Shown piece after piece: positions 55,423-64,000 of a stretch of 64,000 nt of DNA. Location of the stretch: assembly GCF_007829835.1 (NCBI RefSeq), contig NZ_VIWP01000003.1, positions 434,001 through 498,000 of the forward strand, read 5' to 3'. Below the pieces are notes generated by a model. It was not told where the DNA came from, searched no databases, and worked only from the letters and a program-made list of their open reading frames with translations. The position numbers were made by a program, and so were the translations under genes. Positions within the stretch are counted from its first letter, which is position 1. Every line of letters starts with the position of its first letter. This stretch comes from Neorhizobium alkalisoli (GTDB lineage: Bacteria; Pseudomonadota; Alphaproteobacteria; Rhizobiales; Rhizobiaceae).

Positions 55423-56229
55423 ATGGATGTGGTGACGCGTCTGAAACAGATGTTCGGTATTCGCGAGCGAGATGAGAAGGCGCCCGTCCGCGAAGACCGG
55501 CCACCAACAGTCGCCGAGACGCAGACCGCGCTGGAGACGGTGCGGCAGCTGGCGAAACCCGCCATATTCGGTGAAATAGGCGGAGAGAAACCCGACAAGG
55601 AAAACCGTGCGAGAAGCTGGTGGGGCGCAAATTTCCTGGCTGCAGAAAACGAGACCATTCCCGTCTGCACCAGATCGGGCCGCCCACTGCATCCGCTCGT
55701 CCAGATCCGCATCGACGAGCTTCCACAGATCCCGCCCCTGCTGTCAGGCATGGCCCTCATGACGATCTGGATCGACCCGGAAGAAGTCCCCTTGCATGAC
55801 GCGATCGACGGTCAAGGGTTTGCGATCAGGACCTATCCCTCGCTCGACAACCTCGTGCCGATCGGTCCGGGTTACCGCGAAACAGAAATATTTCCGAGCT
55901 TTCCGCTTCTTTGGCGTGCCGTTGTCGACGAACAGCCGAGCTGGGAAGACACCGCCTTCAAGATCCCGGACAGTGTTGCCCGTTCCGACGATATGGACTG
56001 GTTCTTCGACAGCCGTTTCGTGCGCGAGACTGAGCCCTATCGCATGGTCTGCCCGGTCAAGCTCGGCGGCTGGCCGACCTGGATCCAGGGTGCGGACTGG
56101 CCGAAAGAGGCAAAATTCTGCCTGCAGATCGACAGCACCGAAAAGGGCCGTTTCGGGGTCGGCGACGGAGGTTCGATCTACCTGTTTCGAACGCCCGCGG
56201 GCTGGGCGCTCAGGGCCGATTTCTTTTGA
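55423..56229 (+). CDS. DUF1963-like protein
   Basis: A 268-residue protein from the ATG at 55423 (GGAGCGGCGGA upstream). The C-terminal half shows KLGGWPTWIQGADWP, FCLQIDSTEKGRFGVGDGGS and IYLFRTPAGW, the pattern of DUF1963/YwqG proteins. A frame opening at 55387 adds unrelated residues. Predicted cytoplasmic. Function unknown. Its stop lies about 60 bases from a hairpin shared with queF. Confidence 0.78.
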   Translation: MDVVTRLKQMFGIRERDEKAPVREDRPPTVAETQTALETVRQLAKPAIFGEIGGEKPDKENRARSWWGANFLAAENETIPVCTRSGRPLHPLVQIRIDELPQIPPLLSGMALMTIWIDPEEVPLHDAIDGQGFAIRTYPSLDNLVPIGPGYRETEIFPSFPLLWRAVVDEQPSWEDTAFKIPDSVARSDDMDWFFDSRFVRETEPYRMVCPVKLGGWPTWIQGADWPKEAKFCLQIDSTEKGRFGVGDGGSIYLFRTPAGWALRADFF

Positions 56230-56288
56230 AGGGTGGCCGTTGAGTTAGCCACCCCGGCGCTTCGCTTTGGCTCAGCGCGTTCGGTGCT

Positions 56289-56313
56289 CAAAACGCTCCA
56301 CTGGAGCGTTTTG
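56289..56313 (-). terminator. Hairpin downstream of queF
   Basis: CAAAACGCTCC pairs with GGAGCGTTTTG around ACT, an 11-bp perfect stem with TTTT on the minus strand, between convergent queF and the DUF1963-like gene. Likely acts for both genes. Confidence 0.65.
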
Positions 56314-56331
56314 CCGGCAAGCCGTCGCGCC

Positions 56332-56796
56332 TCACCCACGTCCGCGATAAGTCGCGACACCCTGTTCCGGCAGCCATACACCCTTCGGCGCTTCGCCGGT
56401 CTGCCAGAAGACGTCGATCGGAATGCCGCCGCGCGGATACCAGTAGGCGCCGATGCGCAGCCATTTCGGATTGAGCAGTTCGACGATCCGCTTGGCGATA
56501 TAGACGGAGCAATCCTCGTGGAAGGCGCCGTGATTGCGGAAGGAGTGCAGGAAAAGCTTCAGCGACTTCGATTCCACCAGAAAACCATCCGGGATGTAAT
56601 CGATGACGATATGCGCGAAATCCGGCTGGCCGGTCATCGGGCAGAGCGAGGTGAATTCCGGTGCGGTGAAACGCACCACGTAATCCGTGCCCTGATTGCC
56701 GTTCGGCACTTTTTCCAGCACCGCGGTTTCCGGGCTCGTCGGAGCCTCGACCTGCTGTCCGAGCTGCGAAAGCCCGCTTACATCCGTCATCGTCAT
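56332..56796 (-). CDS. queF: NADPH-dependent 7-cyano-7-deazaguanine reductase
   Basis: Queuosine-pathway enzyme reducing preQ0 to preQ1. The 154-residue protein is the short QueF type: [15 protein letters not shown] (catalytic Cys and Asp), [20 protein letters not shown] (substrate-binding loop). Its ATG overlaps the stop of the CDF transporter gene (ATGA), so it is coupled to it. AAGGAATGAG precedes the start. Confidence 0.95.
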   Translation of the reverse strand: MTMTDVSGLSQLGQQVEAPTSPETAVLEKVPNGNQGTDYVVRFTAPEFTSLCPMTGQPDFAHIVIDYIPDGFLVESKSLKLFLHSFRNHGAFHEDCSVYIAKRIVELLNPKWLRIGAYWYPRGGIPIDVFWQTGEAPKGVWLPEQGVATYRGRG

Positions 56797-57725
56797 TTGC
56801 TCATTCCTTCCGAGCTCGTATGTCCTTCGACTTCCACATTCTGTCCATGGGCGCGCTCGCCTTCGGGCTCCACATGGATTGCCAATGAGGCGCCGGGAAT
56901 AACCTCTTTGATCGCATCTTCCAAGCGGTCACAGATATCATGCGCCTCGCCGACCGACATCGAGGCCGGCACGACGAGGTGAAAATCGATAAATGCCGCT
57001 GCCCCTGCCCGGCGCGACTTGAGATCGTGCACACCGAGCACGCCCGCCGCATGAGTGGCGATCACTTCCCGCACGGCCGCCTCTTCATCGGGCTCCAGCG
57101 CCTTGTCCATCAGCCCGCCGAGCGAATGGGTGATCACCTTGTAACCCTGCCAGAGAATGTTGATGGCAACGAAGATGGCGAGCAGCGGATCAAGGATCGT
57201 GTAACCGGTCAGGACGGCGAGCACGAGGCCGACAAAAACGCCGGCCGAGGTCACCACGTCCGACATGATATGCTGGCCATCCGCCGTCATGGCCGGCGAC
57301 CGATGTTGCTTGCCGACGCGAATGAGGATCGTCGCCCAGACGGCATTGATGACACCGGCCAGCGCATTGATGCCGAGGCCGAGCCATGGCGTTTCCGGCA
57401 TGCTCGGTGCAGACAGTGCCCCCCAGGCTTCCTGGATGATCAGCACGGCAGCGACGACGATCAGCACGCCCTCGACGACGGCGGAAATATACTCCGCCTT
57501 GTGATGGCCGAACTGGTGATCGTGGTCGGCCGGCCGCTGCGCATAGCGGATGACGAAATAGGCGATGAAGGCGGCAGCCACGTTGACGAGCGATTCCAGC
57601 CCGTCCGAAAGCAGCGCCACCGACCCCGTCACCCACCAGGCCAGAAGTTTCAGGCCCAGCACGACGAGCGAGAGCGGAATGCCCCACATGGCAAGCCGCT
57701 CGACCAGGTTTACCTCTCTTGCCAT
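56793..57725 (-). CDS. Cation diffusion facilitator transporter
   Basis: A 310-residue CDF metal/proton antiporter with about six helices. Transport-site residues are seen in [11 protein letters not shown] and [14 protein letters not shown] (H-x-x-x-D), followed by a cytoplasmic regulatory domain ([26 protein letters not shown]). [14 protein letters not shown] lies after helix two. Metal is uncertain: iron, manganese or zinc are all possible. AGAGGG before the ATG supports the start. It is coupled to queF by an ATGA overlap. Confidence 0.9.
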   Translation of the reverse strand: MAREVNLVERLAMWGIPLSLVVLGLKLLAWWVTGSVALLSDGLESLVNVAAAFIAYFVIRYAQRPADHDHQFGHHKAEYISAVVEGVLIVVAAVLIIQEAWGALSAPSMPETPWLGLGINALAGVINAVWATILIRVGKQHRSPAMTADGQHIMSDVVTSAGVFVGLVLAVLTGYTILDPLLAIFVAINILWQGYKVITHSLGGLMDKALEPDEEAAVREVIATHAAGVLGVHDLKSRRAGAAAFIDFHLVVPASMSVGEAHDICDRLEDAIKEVIPGASLAIHVEPEGERAHGQNVEVEGHTSSEGMSK

Positions 57726-57797
57726 TGCAAAATCCCTCTTGGGCGATACCGCTCTTGCGTCTGCGAACGATTAGCAGAAGCGCATATCCAAAACGAC

Positions 57798-57834
57798 GAA
57801 ACCGCCGCGGCGAAAGTCTCGCTGCGGCGGTTTC
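57798..57834. promoter_or_regulatory. Strong hairpin in a divergent intergenic region
   Basis: GAAACCGCCGC (57798-57808) pairs perfectly with GCGGCGGTTTC (57824-57834); GCGA/TCGC extends the stem inward to a five-base loop. It sits between divergent genes, where a terminator is not expected, and could end a small RNA or shape the 5' leader of the CDF gene. Confidence 0.5.
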
Positions 57835-58023
57835 TGGTGGCGCTCCTATGCCTCAAACCGCGCATTCTGTCAAAGGGGCGGCAGCAAATGGGCGTTGCAG
57901 ACAGGCGCACCACCGCAACCGCGCCATTAAGCTTTCCAGTTAGGGTTAAAGCCAGCAAGTCCAACCACGCCCGTCGCGATCATGTAAATAAGAAAAATCT
58001 AAAATATCCTTCGAGAGGATGAG

Positions 58024-58341
58024 ATGGATTTCTACGTAGACGCAGGCAAGCAGAATGCACGGCGCATCGCGGTCTATCCGAGCCCGACGAGCGGCTACCA
58101 TGTCATCATATCCCTCTCGGACAACAATCTTTCCGAGCCGGACGTGACGGTGCGGAAGGCGCAGAGCGAGGATGAAGTGACGCGGCTCCTCGAAAAGGAA
58201 GGCGTCGCGCGGACGGAAATAGAGCGCAGGTTCGCCCATCCGGGAACGAGCCTCGCCACCATCCTGACGACACTCGCCGGCTCGCTGCCGCTCGGGCTGC
58301 TCATCGCCATGGCGCTGATCCCGATGCTGGCACCGTTCTGA
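58024..58341 (+). CDS. Small protein with C-terminal membrane helix
   Basis: A 105-residue protein. Residues ~1-70 are soluble (YPSPTSGYHVIISLSDNNLS, VTRLLEKEGVARTEIERRFA), and ~78-102 (LATILTTLAGSLPLGLLIAM) form a membrane helix. AGAGG six bases before the ATG supports it. I do not recognise the family. The GFA gene follows within 25 bases. Confidence 0.72.
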   Translation: MDFYVDAGKQNARRIAVYPSPTSGYHVIISLSDNNLSEPDVTVRKAQSEDEVTRLLEKEGVARTEIERRFAHPGTSLATILTTLAGSLPLGLLIAMALIPMLAPF

Positions 58342-58365
58342 ACGGCGGGGATGGAGGCGCACGCG

Positions 58366-58818
58366 ATGTTGAAAGGCTCCTGTGCATGCGGAAAGATCCG
58401 TTATGAGATCGCCGGAAGCCTGAACGGCCCGGTCAATCACTGTTATTGCCAGGGCTGCCGCAAACAGTCCGGTTCCGGCTTCAGCAGTACGGCGCGGGTC
58501 GAGGCTTCGGTCATGAACGTGCTGGTCGGTCGGCACCTCGTCCGCAGCTGGCAGCACGCAGCCGGTACCGAGCATTTTTTCGCAAGCTGCTGTGGCGCGT
58601 TGATTTATAGCCGCGATCCTGCCGACCTCGGCAACCTGCTTCTGCCGCTCGGCACGCTCGACTGCGATCCGAAGATCGGCAAGAACCTACATGTCGATAC
58701 CAGCTCGAAGGCAGCCTGGCTGCCACCATGGGGCCTTCCGGTCATTGCCGAGGGAGAGGAAATCGATCCCGTCATTTCAAGCCTGTGGGTGACACCGAAA
58801 GGCGTCCCTCGGGAATAG
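58366..58818 (+). CDS. GFA-family zinc protein (glutathione-dependent formaldehyde-activating type)
   Basis: A 150-residue protein with zinc Cys motifs in the family order: GSCACGKIRYEI, HCYCQGCRKQSGS and FFASCCGALIYS. GGAGG eight bases before ATG 58366 makes this the start rather than 58351. Family members were named after a glutathione-formaldehyde enzyme, but most have unknown substrates; no formaldehyde-pathway gene is adjacent. Confidence 0.85.
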   Translation: MLKGSCACGKIRYEIAGSLNGPVNHCYCQGCRKQSGSGFSSTARVEASVMNVLVGRHLVRSWQHAAGTEHFFASCCGALIYSRDPADLGNLLLPLGTLDCDPKIGKNLHVDTSSKAAWLPPWGLPVIAEGEEIDPVISSLWVTPKGVPRE

Positions 58819-58952
58819 GCCCGGAGAACCAGCGCAACGGCCTTCGCCATTGGCGCGGCAGGCATTCGCGCAAAAAGCGGGCTTTGCCGAGCCGCATCCC
58901 TACTCTCTTCTTCATGCAGCCAAGACCCATTGAAACTCCCGCTGCGCTCATT

Positions 58953-58970
58953 TATATAACACGTTATATA
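58953..58970. promoter_or_regulatory. Palindrome upstream of MarR gene
   Basis: TATATAAC-AC-GTTATATA is a perfect 8+8 inverted repeat in an AT-rich stretch, 30 bases before the MarR-like start. MarR proteins bind such sites to repress their own operon; a plausible operator. Confidence 0.6.
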
Positions 58971-59000
58971 TCCTGTTATTCATATAAGAAGCGAGGAATC

Positions 59001-59507
59001 GTGCCCAAGGATATCGTTCGTGATTTCGGCTTGCTGACGCTGGGCACCCGCCTGCGGCGTGTCGGCGAACTATTGCAGGCCAATACGCAGGAAGTGATCC
59101 GCGAGTTCGAGCTGACGATCCCGGCCGCGCAATATCCCTTTCTGGCGGCGCTGAACCGGGACGGCCCCCTGACGGTCGGCGAACTTGCCGAAGCGGTCGG
59201 CATCACGCAACCGGGTGCCACACGCACCATCGGCCAGATGGCGGATGCCGGGCTTGTGGAGATTTCGGTGGCAGACGACGACCAGCGCCGCCGCAAGATC
59301 TCACTGACCCAGGCCGGACAGGAATTGGCTACCTTCTCGCAAACAACCGTATGGCCAAGCATAGAGGCGGCAGTCCGCGACCTCTGCGGCGACCTCGACG
59401 GCCCGCTTCTCGACCAGCTCGCGGCCATCGAGGATGGGCTCGGCGAACAGACATTGCTTCAACGCACCCGCAAGACCAGGGATATAGACAATGAACCACG
59501 TTCTTGA
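59001..59507 (+). CDS. MarR-family transcriptional regulator
   Basis: A 168-residue MarR regulator starting at GTG 59001 (GAGG five bases upstream). The winged helix is seen in DGPLTVGELAEAVGITQPGA, TRTIGQMADAGLVEIS and ADDDQRRRKISLTQAG. Its end overlaps the downstream GNAT gene by 17 bases, so both are in one operon and the acetyltransferase may share the regulator's signal. A palindrome upstream is the likely binding site. Ligand unknown. Confidence 0.9.
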   Translation: MPKDIVRDFGLLTLGTRLRRVGELLQANTQEVIREFELTIPAAQYPFLAALNRDGPLTVGELAEAVGITQPGATRTIGQMADAGLVEISVADDDQRRRKISLTQAGQELATFSQTTVWPSIEAAVRDLCGDLDGPLLDQLAAIEDGLGEQTLLQRTRKTRDIDNEPRS

Positions 59508-60177
59508 CCGCCCCGCATGGACGGCCCTTGCCAGCACCCATGCCGGCTTTGCCGAAGGTTCGCCTTTGGCAAGACGCTACCCGCCCTCGATCGTCCCCTT
59601 CGCAGCTGCTGCCGACGATACGCCGGAAAGCCTGGCAGCTCTCGCCACCCTGCCCGCCCCGTCCGAAACCATGGTTCTTGTCGAGGCGGGAAATATTGTC
59701 GCCCCGCCGGATCTGGAAATGCTGACGGAAGCGGTGCTGGTCCAGATGCTCGCCGAGCGGCCCTTTGAACGGATCGAAGACCCACGCATCGAAAAACTCG
59801 GCGAAAGTGACGCCGCCAACATGCTGGAACTTGCAACGCTGACAAAACCCGGCCCGTTCACCTTGCGCGCCCAGGCACTCGGCACGTTCTGGGGTGTCCG
59901 CATCGACGGCCGCCTCGTCGCCATGGCCGGCCAGCGCATGCGCCAGCCGGGTTTTGCCGAGCTGAGCGGTCTCTGCACCCATCCGGATTTTCAGGGCAAG
60001 GGTTTTGGAAAACGGATGTTCAAATTCGTCGCCGGCGAAATTTCCGCCCGCGATGAGGCGGTTTACCTGCATGCCTACAAGACCAATACCGGCGCGATCT
60101 CTCTTTACCAGTCGCTCGGTTTTTCGGTGCGGCAGGACATGCAGATGCGGGTGGTGAGGAAGCCGGCCCAGTCCTAG
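59491..60177 (+). CDS. GNAT acetyltransferase, FR47-like
   Basis: A 228-residue protein with an N-terminal extension (~1-95, no clear motifs) and a C-terminal GNAT domain: LSGLCTHPDFQGKGFGKRMF, the acetyl-CoA site, then AVYLHAYKTNTGAISLYQSLG. It overlaps the MarR gene by 17 bases. The convergent gene at 60174 is another GNAT. Substrate unknown. Confidence 0.85.
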   Translation: MNHVLDRPAWTALASTHAGFAEGSPLARRYPPSIVPFAAAADDTPESLAALATLPAPSETMVLVEAGNIVAPPDLEMLTEAVLVQMLAERPFERIEDPRIEKLGESDAANMLELATLTKPGPFTLRAQALGTFWGVRIDGRLVAMAGQRMRQPGFAELSGLCTHPDFQGKGFGKRMFKFVAGEISARDEAVYLHAYKTNTGAISLYQSLGFSVRQDMQMRVVRKPAQS

Positions 60178-60671
60178 TCGAAAATCTTCGCCATCAGGAC
60201 GCTGTCTATATACCGGCCATCGATCCTGACCGCATCGCGCGCGATCCCTTCATGGAGAAAACCGACCTTTTCATAAAGGGCGATCGCGCGGGTATTGTCC
60301 GCATGCGCGTGCAACTCAACCCGGCGCAGCCCCGCATGTTTTGCAGCCTCGAGCGCCGACAGGATCAACTTGCGGCCAAGTCCGCGATCCCGGTAGCCGG
60401 GAATGACGCCCATGCCGAGCACGCCGCAATGGGCCTGTGCGTCCCGCGCCAGCCGGCGGATGTCGCACCAGCCGACGACCTCGCCACCGGCAACCGCAAC
60501 TCTGTGCGGATGGCCGGCTGCGATATTGTCCAGCACGAAGGCGCGCATCTGCTCGACAGACGGCGCCTCCAGAAAGATCAGGTATTTTCGCTCACGCGCC
60601 ACGATGTCGAGAGCCTGACGAAAGCTCTCGACATGATCCTCGCGAATGGGTTCGATCGCAATCGAACCCAT
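60174..60671 (-). CDS. GNAT acetyltransferase
   Basis: A 165-residue GNAT enzyme from the ATG at 60671. The acetyl-CoA motif is GVIPGYRDRGLGRKLILSAL, followed by VELHAHADNTRAIALYEKVG. AGG lies close upstream of the ATG. The longer frame to 60740 overlaps trpE(G). It starts 22 bases after trpE(G) on the same strand, so it may be cotranscribed. Substrate unknown. Confidence 0.85.
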   Translation of the reverse strand: MGSIAIEPIREDHVESFRQALDIVARERKYLIFLEAPSVEQMRAFVLDNIAAGHPHRVAVAGGEVVGWCDIRRLARDAQAHCGVLGMGVIPGYRDRGLGRKLILSALEAAKHAGLRRVELHAHADNTRAIALYEKVGFLHEGIARDAVRIDGRYIDSVLMAKIFD

Positions 60672-60693
60672 TACCTCACGCTGATCGACCACC

Positions 60694-62883
60694 TCAAGCC
60701 GCCTTCGTCGCCCGCTTCCGCGACAGATGCGCCACGACATTCTCGATCATCCGCATGCCGGCATCGCCGCCAAGCGTCATGATCGATTCCGGGTGGAACT
60801 GCACGGCCGCGATCGGCTCCTTGGCGTGCTCGATGCCCATGATCGTGCCATCCTCGCTTTCGGCGGTGATGATGAAATCCGGATGCAGCGTCGCCGGATC
60901 GGCAAAGATCGAGTGGTAACGGCCGACCGTCACTTCCTTCGCAAGCCCGGAGAACACGATACCCGGTTCCAGAACCCGGATCCGCGACGGTTTTCCGTGC
61001 ATCGGCAAAGCCAGATGCCGCAGTTCGCCGCCATAGGCTTCCGCCAGCGCCTGCAGGCCGAGGCAGACACCGAAGATCGGCAGGTCTTTTGCGCGCGCGG
61101 CCTTGATCGTCGCCTTGCAGTCGAAATCCTTCGGGTTGCCAGGTCCGGGCGACAGCACGACAAGATCCGGATCGAACCGATCAAAGACCTCTTCCGGCAC
61201 CGGCGAGCGCACGGTGGAAACCGTCGCCCCCGTCTGGCGGAAATAGTTGGCGAGCGTATGGACAAAACTGTCCTCGTGATCGACCAGCAGGATCTTGACC
61301 CCCTGCCCGACCTTGGCGACATCACGACCGGCCTTGGCCGTATTGCCGGCCCGTGCATCGCGGATGGCGGCCAGCATGGCGGAGGCCTTCAGTTCGGTTT
61401 CGGCCTCTTCCTCATGCGGATCACTGTCGTTCAGCAGCGTCGCGCCGGCACGCACTTCGGCAATACCGTCCTTGATGCGGATGGTGCGCAGCGTCAGGCC
61501 GGTATTCATGTCGCCATTGAAACCGACCATGCCGATCGCCCCGCCATACCAGGCGCGCGGGCTCTTTTCATGGCCTTCGATAAAACGCATCGCCCAGAGT
61601 TTTGGTGCACCGGTGACGGTGACGGCCCAGGCGTGGCTGAGGAAACCGTCGAACGCATCCATGTCGGTCCGCAGCCGGCCCTCGATATGGTCGACCGTGT
61701 GGATGAGGCGCGAATACATCTCGATCTGGCGACGGCCGATCACCTTGACCGAACCCGGCTCGCAAACACGGCTCTTGTCGTTGCGGTCGACGTCGGAACA
61801 CATCGTCAGTTCCGACTCGTCCTTCTTGGAGTTCAGAAGCTTCAGGATCTGTTCGCTATCGGCGATCGCATCCTCGCCACGGCGGATCGTGCCCGAAATC
61901 GGGCAGGTCTCGATGCGACGGCCGGAGACACGCACGAACATTTCCGGCGAGGCGCCGATCAGATATTCCTGGTGGCCGAGATTGATGAAGAAGGAATAGG
62001 GCGACGGATTGATCGCCTTCAGCCGGTTCGAAATTTCCGATGGCTTCGAGTCGCAGCGCTCCATGAACTTCTGGCCCGGGACGACCTCGAACAGGTCACC
62101 GCGGCGAAAACTTTCCTTCGCCTTGGTGACGAGGCTCGCATATTCGCCCGGCTTGTGATCGCCCTTCGGCGGCTGCACCGTGGTGCGCTCGAAAGGTTCT
62201 GGCGTGATGTCAAAAGACTTTCCGTCCGTCGTCTCGCCATCCCTGGAAAAATCGTAGCGGTCGATCCAGGCCTTGGCCTGGTGATGGTCGACGACTAAAA
62301 TCTCGTCAGGCAGGAACAGAACCATGTCGCGCTGGTCTTCCGGCCGCGCCATGGAAAGCTTGATCGCGTCGAACTGGAAGGCAAGATCGTAACCGAAAGC
62401 GCCGAACAGGCCGATCGCGCTATCGGCATCCGAATAGAACAGATCGACGATCGCCCGCAGCGCCGTAAACACGGTCGGCATTTTCGAGCGCTCTTCCTCG
62501 GTGAAGACGCGCGACGGAGCATTCACGGTCAGATCGAGACGGCGTGCGGAACGCTCGCCAAGCGACAGTTCCTCAATCGTCGCCAGCTTGGCCGCAACGA
62601 AATTCAGCAAAACCTCGCCGCGCTCGTTATAGGCCTCGACCCAGATCTTTCGGCCATTGCAGGAAATGCCGAGTGGCGGATCGACGATGGCCGTATCCCA
62701 TCGCGTGTAGCGGCCGGGATATTCATAATTGGAGGAAAACACCGCACCGCGCCGCTCGTCGAGCTTGTCGACATAGGACGAGATGGCAGTTGCATATTCT
62801 GCCGGCCGGCGCTGCCGCCGGATCTCGATGCCACCGCGCGTCGTGTAGGTTTCCGAACCGTCGTCTTGAATTACCGTTACCAT
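60694..62883 (-). CDS. trpE(G): Fused anthranilate synthase TrpE(G)
   Basis: Anthranilate synthase with both subunits in one 729-residue chain, as known in Rhizobiaceae and relatives. The chorismate-using TrpE part (~1-490) has [32 protein letters not shown] and [11 protein letters not shown]. The glutamine amidotransferase part (~525-725) has [11 protein letters not shown], the Cys motif [11 protein letters not shown] (~606) and the VQFHPESIM triad end. GGAAGGCGGAAC precedes the ATG. A leader peptide with three Trp codons and an intrinsic terminator upstream show attenuation by tryptophan. Confidence 0.97.
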   Translation of the reverse strand: MVTVIQDDGSETYTTRGGIEIRRQRRPAEYATAISSYVDKLDERRGAVFSSNYEYPGRYTRWDTAIVDPPLGISCNGRKIWVEAYNERGEVLLNFVAAKLATIEELSLGERSARRLDLTVNAPSRVFTEEERSKMPTVFTALRAIVDLFYSDADSAIGLFGAFGYDLAFQFDAIKLSMARPEDQRDMVLFLPDEILVVDHHQAKAWIDRYDFSRDGETTDGKSFDITPEPFERTTVQPPKGDHKPGEYASLVTKAKESFRRGDLFEVVPGQKFMERCDSKPSEISNRLKAINPSPYSFFINLGHQEYLIGASPEMFVRVSGRRIETCPISGTIRRGEDAIADSEQILKLLNSKKDESELTMCSDVDRNDKSRVCEPGSVKVIGRRQIEMYSRLIHTVDHIEGRLRTDMDAFDGFLSHAWAVTVTGAPKLWAMRFIEGHEKSPRAWYGGAIGMVGFNGDMNTGLTLRTIRIKDGIAEVRAGATLLNDSDPHEEEAETELKASAMLAAIRDARAGNTAKAGRDVAKVGQGVKILLVDHEDSFVHTLANYFRQTGATVSTVRSPVPEEVFDRFDPDLVVLSPGPGNPKDFDCKATIKAARAKDLPIFGVCLGLQALAEAYGGELRHLALPMHGKPSRIRVLEPGIVFSGLAKEVTVGRYHSIFADPATLHPDFIITAESEDGTIMGIEHAKEPIAAVQFHPESIMTLGGDAGMRMIENVVAHLSRKRATKAA

Positions 62884-62927
62884 GTTCCGCCTTCCAGGAT
62901 GTGGCGCCCGGTTCCTCGGCAGCCAAC

Positions 62928-62957
62928 AAAAAAGCCGCCTCGGGTTCCGGGCGGCTT
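62928..62957 (-). terminator. Trp attenuator terminator
   Basis: On the minus strand AAGCCGCC (62950-62957) pairs with GGCGGCTT (62932-62939) around a ten-base loop and runs into a T-run, about 30 bases after trpL and 45 before trpE(G). It is the terminator of the attenuator; rho-independent. Confidence 0.93.
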
Positions 62958-62986
62958 GGTGTCGTCTTGTCGATGGACATGACTGG

Positions 62987-63043
62987 TCAAGGCCGCGCGA
63001 AGCGTACCCACCACCAGTTACCGTTGTTCATCGAAATCGTCAT
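62987..63043 (-). CDS. trpL: trp leader peptide
   Basis: An 18-codon [21 protein letters not shown], with three consecutive Trp codons. Its transcript could pair ACTGGT (overlapping the Trp codons) with ACCAGT just after the stop, giving the early hairpin of a classic attenuator. ATG 63043 lies eight bases after the -10, so translation is probably leaderless; ATG 63031 would give a 14-residue peptide, like the 14-residue trpL of Sinorhizobium meliloti. In S. meliloti the released leader RNA and peptide also act in trans; that is known for that species only. Confidence 0.9.
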   Translation of the reverse strand: MTISMNNGNWWWVRFARP

Positions 63044-63051
63044 GGGCGGAA

Positions 63052-63080
63052 TTGTTAGCGTGGCTTTGGCCGGTGCGCAA
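63052..63080 (-). promoter_or_regulatory. Candidate trpL promoter
   Basis: On the minus strand TTGCGC, 17 bases, TAACAA, then eight bases to the ATG at 63043. This geometry is the same as at the leuA leader. Confidence 0.6.
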
Positions 63081-63208
63081 GCGAATTTGCTTAAGGCAGC
63101 AACGCCCTCTTTTCTGCAGCCGCGATGCGACCAAATCCGGCTTCTGCGCGTTCACCATGCCACGGGGCAACCGGAGCAGAGGCTATGGTTGCCCGCAAAC
63201 CCATACCG

Positions 63209-63225
63209 GCCGGAAAATCCGGCCT
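63209..63225. promoter_or_regulatory. Hairpin upstream of the terminal gene
   Basis: GGCCGG and CCGGCC flank AAAAT, 24 bases before the ATG at 63249. It may influence translation of that gene. Confidence 0.35.
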
Positions 63226-63248
63226 TCGATATGCGGGAAGGAGAAGGC

Positions 63249-64000
63249 ATGCGGAAGTCATGGACACGGACCTTGCGGATCCGGACATCATGGATCGCCG
63301 TTCTGGCAAGCCTGCCCATCATCGCCGGCGCCGCCCTGCCGCCAAACCTGTCACTTGCCCGGCCGGCACCGGCCTCACAGTCGGCCGATGTCGTGCAGGT
63401 CGATTTCCTCGGCCGTTTCCTCGAAGACAGCGGCATGCGGCGCCAAAAGCCCGCGACCCGCCACCGCGCGCCGCGCAACAACGAGACCCGCAGCAAGGCG
63501 CCGCAGCCGCCTGTCGCCAGCAACATTCCGGTGCCGGCGGAGAAGCCTGCGACTTCAGGCGACGCCGCAGCCGTGCAGGAGCGCGAAAAGCAGGCTCAGA
63601 ACGACAAGGGTAATCCGGCCGAAAACTCGACGGCAAAGCAGGCAGGCAACCAGCCCGCCAAACCTGTCGCTCCGGCAGACGATCAAGCAACAACCTCCAA
63701 GGCAGAAGCCAATTCCGTCAAGCCCGAAACATCCGGCAAGCCGGCAGCAACCGCTCAGCCGGAGAAGACCGACGACAAGGCGGCCGAAAAAGCTCCCGCC
63801 GAAAAACCCGCTCCGGAATCCCAGGACAGCGAAAAGCCGACGGCCCCGACGACCGCAAAAACGGATACCGCCGAAACCAAGCCCCCCGTCCCGGCCGCCA
63901 GTGCTGGTGCCGTTGGCGCCGCCGCTGTTGCACCAACCGTCGTCCAGCCGGCAACCGACAGCGAACCGGCGCATGAGGCCGAAGTGCCAAAGCCACTCGC
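63249..64000 (+). CDS. Secreted low-complexity protein, incomplete
   Basis: At least 250 residues; the gene continues past the window end. GGAAGGAGAAGGC precedes ATG 63249. The N-terminus (KSWTRTLRIRTSWIAVLASL) has basic residues then a hydrophobic stretch, a likely signal peptide or anchor. After a short segment (ADVVQVDFLGRFLEDSG) the rest is rich in Ala, Pro, Lys, Glu and Thr without periodic repeats and probably disordered. A folded domain may follow beyond base 64000. I do not recognise the family. Confidence 0.7.
   Translation, partial: MRKSWTRTLRIRTSWIAVLASLPIIAGAALPPNLSLARPAPASQSADVVQVDFLGRFLEDSGMRRQKPATRHRAPRNNETRSKAPQPPVASNIPVPAEKPATSGDAAAVQEREKQAQNDKGNPAENSTAKQAGNQPAKPVAPADDQATTSKAEANSVKPETSGKPAATAQPEKTDDKAAEKAPAEKPAPESQDSEKPTAPTTAKTDTAETKPPVPAASAGAVGAAAVAPTVVQPATDSEPAHEAEVPKPL

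Noticed and set aside
57719..57943. 74-codon plus-strand frame in the CDF upstream region
   Set aside because: No ribosome site; it crosses the strong hairpin and overlaps the CDF start on the other strand.
1..64000. Search for tRNA, rRNA, CRISPR arrays, insertion sequences and prophage genes
   Set aside because: No tRNA T-loop/acceptor patterns, evenly spaced repeats, transposase or phage structural genes were recognised by reading; a program such as tRNAscan-SE would be the decisive check.

Overview
The window reads as chromosomal DNA of a Rhizobiaceae-type alphaproteobacterium (Rhizobium/Agrobacterium group). The evidence is high GC with almost continuous coding, a fused trpE(G) behind a Trp-codon leader, a petABC (fbcFBC) bc1 operon, ClpS and a divergent ClpP, the DUF1285-Nudix-cca block, a MoxR-DUF58-DUF4159 operon, and a palindromic intergenic element of the kind scattered in rhizobial genomes. 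No rRNA, tRNA, CRISPR array, prophage or insertion sequence was seen. The genus call is an inference from gene content, not from a database match.

Layout. Bases 1-6100: an incomplete MHYT-PAS-PAS-GGDEF protein, rplY with a strong terminator, a HAMP-PAS-GGDEF-EAL protein and a periplasmic solute-binding protein. 6100-11300: translation genes pth, prmB and ychF, with clpS and a broken VapBC-like module between them, then two MaoC-type hydratases. 11300-15500 (minus strand): LysE exporter, apt, and petABC with its terminator. 15800-24600: an endonuclease/phosphatase-fold membrane protein, two paralogous ABC exporters either side of a stand-alone DnaB-C-like ATPase and a chemoreceptor, and trmL. 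24600-32300: an intact toxin-antitoxin pair, a Na/Pi cotransporter, hemF, small proteins, and the coupled DUF1285-Nudix-cca operon. 32400-40500: the MoxR/DUF58/BatA-DUF4159/GATase-like membrane operon, interrupted by a palindromic repeat, followed by tandem GNAT acetyltransferases. 40500-49400: GNAT, glutathione transferase, a HigBA-like pair with a nonsense codon in the toxin, Nudix, metallophosphoesterase, a sigma/anti-sigma pair, leuA with an upstream leader, and a BenE transporter. 49600-64000: a CHASE-PAS-GGDEF-EAL protein, cupin, clpP, HupE, DUF2076 and DUF1963-like proteins, a CDF transporter with queF, a GFA protein, a MarR-GNAT pair, a GNAT, trpE(G) with trpL and attenuator, and the start of a secreted low-complexity protein.

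The least routine observations are regulatory. A leucine-codon-rich leader ORF with alternative hairpins lies upstream of leuA and has the same promoter-to-ATG geometry as the trpL leader, so both may be leaderless. A third module (HigBA-like) shares that geometry. Two of three toxin-antitoxin toxins carry single-base lesions while their antitoxins are intact. The second of two tandem GNAT genes has its Shine-Dalgarno inside a perfect hairpin just after the first gene's stop codon. All functions are from reading translated sequence and family motifs; no searches were run.
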